From an uncultured Armatimonadota bacterium (GTDB taxonomy: Bacteria; Armatimonadota; Fimbriimonadia; Fimbriimonadales; Fimbriimonadaceae), in assembly GCA_903927025.1 (NCBI GenBank), contig CAIYLG010000002.1:1-64000 (forward strand): a stretch of 64,000 nt of DNA. Reading direction: 5' to 3'. This document shows, in pieces, positions 59,506 through 64,000 of the stretch. Every line of letters begins with the position of its first letter. Position 1 is the first letter of the stretch. The position numbers and the translations under genes were made by a program. The notes below the pieces were generated by a model. That model was not told where the DNA came from. It saw only the letters and a list, made by a program, of their open reading frames with translations, and did no database searches.

Positions 59506-59550
59506 CGTCCTAAGGAGGGCGCCGGGGGTCGAGTCCCTCCGAGGCCGCCA
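59506..59550 (+). repeat. tRNA-Arg 3'-half copy 4 (right border of the island)
   Basis: 45 bases from CGTCCTAAGG to CCA. It matches copies 1-3 except for a one-base deletion in the T arm (GGGGGTCGAG instead of GGGGGTTCGAG), and its left identity ends two bases later. The last copy; core-genome genes follow. Nothing is seen between it and the asparagine synthase gene (59551-59661). Confidence 0.87.
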
Positions 59551-59661
59551 CGAATTTGAATCTGAGCGGTGTGCTTTCTGGCCGAATCAGCTTCGAAATT
59601 CGCGTTTCGCCCATGCTCTCGCTTAGACGGTATCGGAGTCATTCCTCAAGCGACGAGTCGC

Positions 59662-61575
59662 TCAAAGTGAGAACCGGTCTTGCAGGAGACAGTAGCTCAG
59701 CATGGTCATCAGGGCGGGGTCGAATCGGGTTCTTGAGGCGTCGTCCATGTCCGGAAGCGCATCGAGCATCGCGATGACTTTCTTGCGATCATAGATTCCG
59801 ATCGCGTCGACGCCGGGACCGCGCAGCGTGTCCTGTACCAAGGTGTAGAGCCGGCCGTCGGTTTGAAGCGTCGACGGCGGGGCTAGGAACGGGTGCTTTT
59901 GGCGACGATACACCTCTTCGGTCACCACGGATCGTGTCGCTTCGCGAAGCACATACTTTTCCGTCATGCCGTTGATCTTCATTTCAACCGGCATCTTGGC
60001 CGCGCATTCCACAACCTTGTGGTCTAAGAACGGCACCCTTCCTTCAACCGAATGGGCCATCTCCATGCGGTCACCCAAGTTGCTGATGATGTAGTTGGGA
60101 AGCAGGGACCTGCCCCATAAATAGAGCGACTGGTTGACTGGGTGGCGTCCTGCAACCTTTCCCGAAACGTTCAAATGATCGAGGAATTGGCAGAACGGAT
60201 CTTGATTTTGTATCGCTTGAAGCGATTCTTCGCTCAGCAGATTGAGGTTCGCCGTACGGCTCTGAGCAAAGGGCTCCATAAAGGCGGGGCTGTAGCCGAG
60301 TCTGGCGCTGATACCCTCCATGTGTGGATCTCCGCTGTCCCCAAGCAGGAGGCCCTGCGAAACGCGATTTGAAGCCTCCAGGTCGCCAAGAGTCCCCCGC
60401 GAGTCGTCCGGGCTAAGGCTTCTCGCGAGATGCCCCATCAAGTCCTTGCGAAAGTGGGCGTATCCAGCGAAAACCTCGTCCGAGCCCTCTCCGGTAAGAA
60501 CAACCCTCGTTTCGTCGTCCCGAACCGCCCGACTCAGCAGGTATTTGGCGACGCAGTGGGCGTTGACGAAGGGGCGCTCGGCATGAAAGAGGGCATCTCC
60601 AAAATGATCCGCCATGTCGTCTGATCGAATGTCGATCGGGAAGAATTCGGCGCCGGACAGTTTCGCCTGAGCTTCGGCCGTCTTTCGCTCGTCGTAGTCC
60701 GCATGGTCAAAGGCGAGCGTGTACGCGCGGAGGGGTTTAGAAGCATATGTCGAAGCGATGCCCAGAATCGCGCAGGAATCCAAACCGCCGCTCAAATAGC
60801 ATGCCACCGGCACATCCGCGCGGAGGCGCAGCTTTACCGCGCTATAAAGAGTCTCCCGCAGCTCTTCTACATGTTCCGTGGTTTCGGCATCATGCTCCTG
60901 ACCCGCCATTGGGAAATGCACATCCCAATAAGGATGAAAGTCCATGTGCCCCCCACTTGCCAGCAGATAGTGAGCCGGCGGCACCTGTCGCACCCCGGCA
61001 TAGAGGGACCCGTTGGGTGGCGCGATGTTTCCGGCAAGCAGCGCGTCCCGGTCCCAAGCAGCAGGAACTCCGGCCGCAAACAGCCCCTTCACTTCCGAGG
61101 CGAAGTAAGTGGTGCCTTGATGCGTTGAAAAGTAAAGCGGCTTGATTCCGAATCGGTCTCTTGCCGCGAACAGCCTCCGATGCGGCTCATCCCATAGCAA
61201 AAAGGCAAACTCGCCCCTTAAGTGCTCTAGGCAATGAACGCCGTATTCCTCATAAAGGTGGATGAGTAGTTCGCTATCGGAGTGGGTGCGAAAGACGTGT
61301 CCTCGAGCTTCCAGGTCTGACCGGATGCGCTCAAAGTCATAGAACTCACCGTTGACCACCACGCGAATGGTTTCGTCTTCATTGGCGATAGGCTGATCCC
61401 CTCCGCCTAAGTCGAGGATCGACAGACGGCTGTGCCCGAGACCCATTTGGTGGTTCTGTGAAACCCAAACACTTTGATTGTCGGGCCCCCTGTGAGTAAG
61501 GGAGCGCACCGCCGCGCTCAAAGAACCCGAATCCACACTGCCGGGTGATCCCAGCGCGCCAACGATGCCGCACAT
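59662..61575 (-). CDS. asnB: Asparagine synthase (glutamine-hydrolysing)
   Basis: A 637-aa two-domain enzyme making asparagine from aspartate, glutamine and ATP. The class II glutaminase domain starts MCGIVGAL with the nucleophile Cys2, and has VNGEFYDFERIR and LRGEFAFLLWD. The synthase domain has the pyrophosphate loop LSGGLDSCAILG and GEGSDEVFAGYAHFR. The length matches the long AsnB type, which is also used in exopolysaccharide or peptide modification. It is the first core gene right of the island and divergent from the propeller protein. Confidence 0.95.
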   Translation of the reverse strand: MCGIVGALGSPGSVDSGSLSAAVRSLTHRGPDNQSVWVSQNHQMGLGHSRLSILDLGGGDQPIANEDETIRVVVNGEFYDFERIRSDLEARGHVFRTHSDSELLIHLYEEYGVHCLEHLRGEFAFLLWDEPHRRLFAARDRFGIKPLYFSTHQGTTYFASEVKGLFAAGVPAAWDRDALLAGNIAPPNGSLYAGVRQVPPAHYLLASGGHMDFHPYWDVHFPMAGQEHDAETTEHVEELRETLYSAVKLRLRADVPVACYLSGGLDSCAILGIASTYASKPLRAYTLAFDHADYDERKTAEAQAKLSGAEFFPIDIRSDDMADHFGDALFHAERPFVNAHCVAKYLLSRAVRDDETRVVLTGEGSDEVFAGYAHFRKDLMGHLARSLSPDDSRGTLGDLEASNRVSQGLLLGDSGDPHMEGISARLGYSPAFMEPFAQSRTANLNLLSEESLQAIQNQDPFCQFLDHLNVSGKVAGRHPVNQSLYLWGRSLLPNYIISNLGDRMEMAHSVEGRVPFLDHKVVECAAKMPVEMKINGMTEKYVLREATRSVVTEEVYRRQKHPFLAPPSTLQTDGRLYTLVQDTLRGPGVDAIGIYDRKKVIAMLDALPDMDDASRTRFDPALMTMLSYCLLQDRFSL

Positions 61576-61702
61576 AAGAAGCGGAGTCTAACACGAACTG
61601 TCTTTCCGCTGTTGCAACCTGGCAAGTGCCAGGAAATCCGCTTTCTCTGCCCGCGTGATAAGATGGCGCGGTGCTTCTCAGCCGAAAGCACTTTGCAAGT
61701 TT

Positions 61703-63469
61703 ATGTTTATTTCCTTCCTGCTCCTAGCCATTACCCAGGCAGCAACTCCGGTTGCTTCCAATCCGCCGAAGCACACCATCTGGTACAGCGTCGACGCCAG
61801 TCCGTCCCACTCCCAAATTTTTATCGCCAATGGAGACGGGACACAAGAGAGACCCCTATTGCCGTTGACGGGGCTGGACTATTCCCCTTCCCTTTCCAAG
61901 GACGGTAAATGGGTTATTTTCACGTCCGAGCGGAACGGTTCCGCCGACATCTACCGCGTGCATCCCGACGGAACGGGGCTGGATCGGCTGACCGATGATC
62001 CCGCGTTTGACGATCAGGCTGCGCTCTCTCCCAATGGGGAGACTCTCGCGTTCGTCTCCTCTCGTAAATTGGGCCTTGCCCATGTCTGGCTGATGGACAT
62101 GAAGACGCGCCGATCGCGCCTTCTGAGCAACCAGCCGGGCAGCGGCTTTCATCCCGCCTGGTCGCCGGATGGCAAGTGGCTGGCGTTCAGTTCCGACGGC
62201 GGACGCTTCGCCGGACACATGCCGGGGCGGTGGGAGAAGACTCAGTCGCTCAGCGTCTACATCGTCCGCCCGGATGGGTCAGGGCTTCGCCGGATCACCC
62301 GGGGCAGAGGGGTTGCAGGTTCACCCCAGTGGTCGCCAGATGGCAAGCGAATCTTCTATTACGAAACCTCGGAAATCGGCGCGGTGTTCGCTTCTGGCGC
62401 TAACGCAACCAAGGGCGCAACCCAGATCGTCTCGGTCGACGCTGCAGACGGAACGTTCGCCCAGGTCACGACCGGGGACGGGGTACGTCGCTGGCCACAG
62501 CCTCTCGCCGACGGCAGCATCGCGTTCCTGGATTCTGATCCAAAGGGTTCCACGGCCCTGTGCCGTGTGAAGGATGCCGTGATCACAAAAGGCGGATTGG
62601 GAGACATCCGCTCGCCGTCTTGGGCTCCCGACGGAAAGACCGTGGTCTACGCCAAGGTCTCATGGGCGGACAAATTTGAGCTACAGCCCGGTTTCTCCAT
62701 GCATCCCGCATTTCAGCTGACCAGGCTTGCCAGCGGAGGATTTTTTCCAACTCCGATGCCCAACGGTGGGCGGATGGTGGTCTCGTCCAATATGCAGAGT
62801 TTGGTTTCCATGAAGCCCGACGGCTCCGATCGCAAGGAAATCTTGTCTTCAACCGATAGCCTGCTGCTGTCGCCGGTGGCTTCCCCGGATGGAAAAAAGA
62901 TCGCGTTCTCTCTGGGGATGTACTTTCGCCCCTCAGGGCACCCCATCGGCCAGATCGGCATCATGAATGCGGACGGGACAAACGTCCAATACAGTGGCGT
63001 TGCGAACACCAACAGCGGCTTTCCAACCTGGTCTCCGGACGGGAAGAACATCGTGTACTCGCAGGATGCCCACTTGGTCGTTTGGAATCTTGAATCGGGC
63101 CAGCGACGAAATCTGACCGTGCCCGGCGCCCAACGAGACACGTTTCCGCAGTGGTCTCCGAAAGGGGATTGGATCGCCTTTTCGAGTGATCGCGACAGCG
63201 ACGAGGACTTTAAGCTGTTCCTGATCCGGCCGGATGGCACTGGCCTGCACCGCCTGACCGACAAATCGGGCGACTCCCACTGCTCCTGGTCGCCGGATGG
63301 AGACTGGCTCATCTTCTCCAGCGCGCGGATGGGATTCAAAGACGAGCACGCCCTCTCCGAATCTCCCCAGCCCTACGGCCAACTCTTCATCATCCGCCCC
63401 GACGGCTCCGGCCTGCGCCAGATCACCGACAACAAGTGGGAAGCCGGGACGGCGATATGGATAAAGTAA
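61703..63469 (+). CDS. Secreted TolB-like beta-propeller (PD40/WD40-type repeats)
   Basis: About 588 aa from ATG 61703, where a signal peptide begins (MFISFLLLAITQAATPVA). The open frame extends to GTG 61655. At least eight PD40 repeats are visible, each with a core such as PSLSKDGKWVIFTSERNG, HPAWSPDGKWLAFSSDGG or FPTWSPDGKNIVYSQD. This makes a propeller of TolB type. No protease or kinase domain is fused. It is probably a periplasmic or extracellular binding protein. The esterase gene follows 15 bases after the stop and is likely co-transcribed. Confidence 0.85.
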   Translation: MFISFLLLAITQAATPVASNPPKHTIWYSVDASPSHSQIFIANGDGTQERPLLPLTGLDYSPSLSKDGKWVIFTSERNGSADIYRVHPDGTGLDRLTDDPAFDDQAALSPNGETLAFVSSRKLGLAHVWLMDMKTRRSRLLSNQPGSGFHPAWSPDGKWLAFSSDGGRFAGHMPGRWEKTQSLSVYIVRPDGSGLRRITRGRGVAGSPQWSPDGKRIFYYETSEIGAVFASGANATKGATQIVSVDAADGTFAQVTTGDGVRRWPQPLADGSIAFLDSDPKGSTALCRVKDAVITKGGLGDIRSPSWAPDGKTVVYAKVSWADKFELQPGFSMHPAFQLTRLASGGFFPTPMPNGGRMVVSSNMQSLVSMKPDGSDRKEILSSTDSLLLSPVASPDGKKIAFSLGMYFRPSGHPIGQIGIMNADGTNVQYSGVANTNSGFPTWSPDGKNIVYSQDAHLVVWNLESGQRRNLTVPGAQRDTFPQWSPKGDWIAFSSDRDSDEDFKLFLIRPDGTGLHRLTDKSGDSHCSWSPDGDWLIFSSARMGFKDEHALSESPQPYGQLFIIRPDGSGLRQITDNKWEAGTAIWIK

Positions 63470-63484
63470 GCCCTCTCATTGACC

Positions 63485-64000
63485 ATGAAATACTCCCTCC
63501 TGCCCGTCTTCACCCTCTTAATGGCTTCAGTGCTAGCCCACGGCACTGAAGCAACGAAATCCAACGAACAGAAGACCCTGCGCGTTTTCATCTTTGCCGG
63601 ACAGTCAAACATGGTCGGCTCGGATTCTAAAGTTCAGGATATTAAACTCTTTCCGCCATTCGTGGGCCTCGATGCGCCTCAGGACAAGGTGATGTATTGC
63701 TACAACATCGGGCGCGAGGACAAGCTGACCTCAAACGGCTGGGTTCCCTTACAGCCGGTGGACAACGTGGTGGGCCCGGAGCTCAGTTTTGCCCGAAGAG
63801 TTTCGCAAGAGACGAAGGCTCCCATCGCCATCATTAAATGTGCCGCAGGAGGAACGAACCTGGGCGCAGATTGGAATCCCGACCATCCGGGTGGCTTTAA
63901 GCTGTACCCATTGGCATTGCAGCTGGTTCAATCATCCCTGGCGGAACTCGATCGACGGAAAATTCCATACCGGATCGAAGGTTTCATGTGGCATCAGGGC
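63485..64000 (+). CDS. SASA/CE6-type carbohydrate esterase (5' part)
   Basis: The first 172 codons, cut by the right edge. A signal peptide (LLPVFTLLMASVLAHG) is followed by VFIFAGQSNMVG, the SGNH-hydrolase block I of the sialate O-acetylesterase/acetylxylan esterase family, whose Ser is the nucleophile. Further matches are VGPELSFARRV and IAIIKCAAGGTNL, and the end FMWHQG begins block V-type sequence. It probably removes acetyl groups from sugars outside the cytoplasm. It is the downstream partner of the propeller protein. Confidence 0.88.
   Translation, partial: MKYSLLPVFTLLMASVLAHGTEATKSNEQKTLRVFIFAGQSNMVGSDSKVQDIKLFPPFVGLDAPQDKVMYCYNIGREDKLTSNGWVPLQPVDNVVGPELSFARRVSQETKAPIAIIKCAAGGTNLGADWNPDHPGGFKLYPLALQLVQSSLAELDRRKIPYRIEGFMWHQG

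Noticed and set aside
49700-59550. The repeated 45-49 bp units as a CRISPR array or integron attC sites
   Set aside because: Spacing of 1.5-5 kb, gene-containing intervals, and clear identity to a tRNA 3' half rule out CRISPR. No attC consensus or IntI-type integrase is seen.

Overview
The window looks like a chromosomal segment of a free-living Gram-negative-type bacterium. The closest fit I can argue is Armatimonadota, Fimbriimonadia-like. The reasons are the prepilin N-terminus, a proteasome-type ARC ATPase, a CuAO-N stalk-type protein, long secreted repeat proteins, an enlarged SecA, an archaeal-type cupin phosphoglucose isomerase, frequent GTG/TTG starts and moderately high GC. This placement is an inference; no rRNA or strong phylogenetic marker was available.

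Positions 1-48295 are mostly core genome. In order they hold: a prepilin end; an OmpR-type two-component pair with putative operator repeats; a cytochrome c maturation operon (ccmA-ccmB-ccmC plus a tiny ccmD overlapping the end of ccmC) with a methyltransferase; a cupin glucose-6-phosphate isomerase and a nucleotidyltransferase; an SRAP protein; secA, with a perfect 28-bp hairpin after it; a nine-repeat surface protein; ftcD-fabI; purK; an M1 peptidase; a family 4 UDG, HIT protein and ANTAR regulator cluster; a fumarylacetoacetase/DapA-family catabolic operon; a stalk-domain protein; a PqaA-like protein; mtnA, an epimerase and a pyrimidine nucleoside phosphorylase; the ARC ATPase beside a DnaA-like AAA+ protein; a multiheme cytochrome and DUF1573 pair; prfB with its programmed +1 frameshift; an X-Pro peptidase; and a run of secreted carbohydrate-related proteins (DUF4434, GH18, beta-helix, DUF4838). 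Dispersed palindromic repeats sit in the intergenic gaps at 38.5, 40.6 and 42.8-43.2 kb.

The most unusual region is 48296-59550. It begins with an intact tRNA-Arg(CCU). Four 45-49 bp copies of a tRNA-Arg 3' half follow, at 49700, 51200, 54492 and 59506, and divide the region into four cassettes. Cargo is: (1) a putative antitoxin with a PIN toxin; (2) a truncated TOTE-type primase plus a VapBC-like pair; (3) an AT-rich cassette with an orphan membrane protein and a secreted toroid-like protein; (4) an EEP-family hydrolase, two proteins of unknown function, and an AbiEi/AbiEii system whose toxin gene is frameshifted at an 18-bp perfect inverted repeat. Copies 1 and 2 are preceded by a related, identically spaced ~80-bp arm, and an inverted version of its core motif lies just inside the tRNA. 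I see no integrase anywhere in the window. The region therefore looks like a chain of non-autonomous elements stacked at one tRNA by a recombinase acting in trans, which is my main candidate for an undescribed system.

After the last copy the core genome resumes with asparagine synthase, a secreted TolB-like propeller protein and the start of a SASA/CE6-type esterase that runs off the window.
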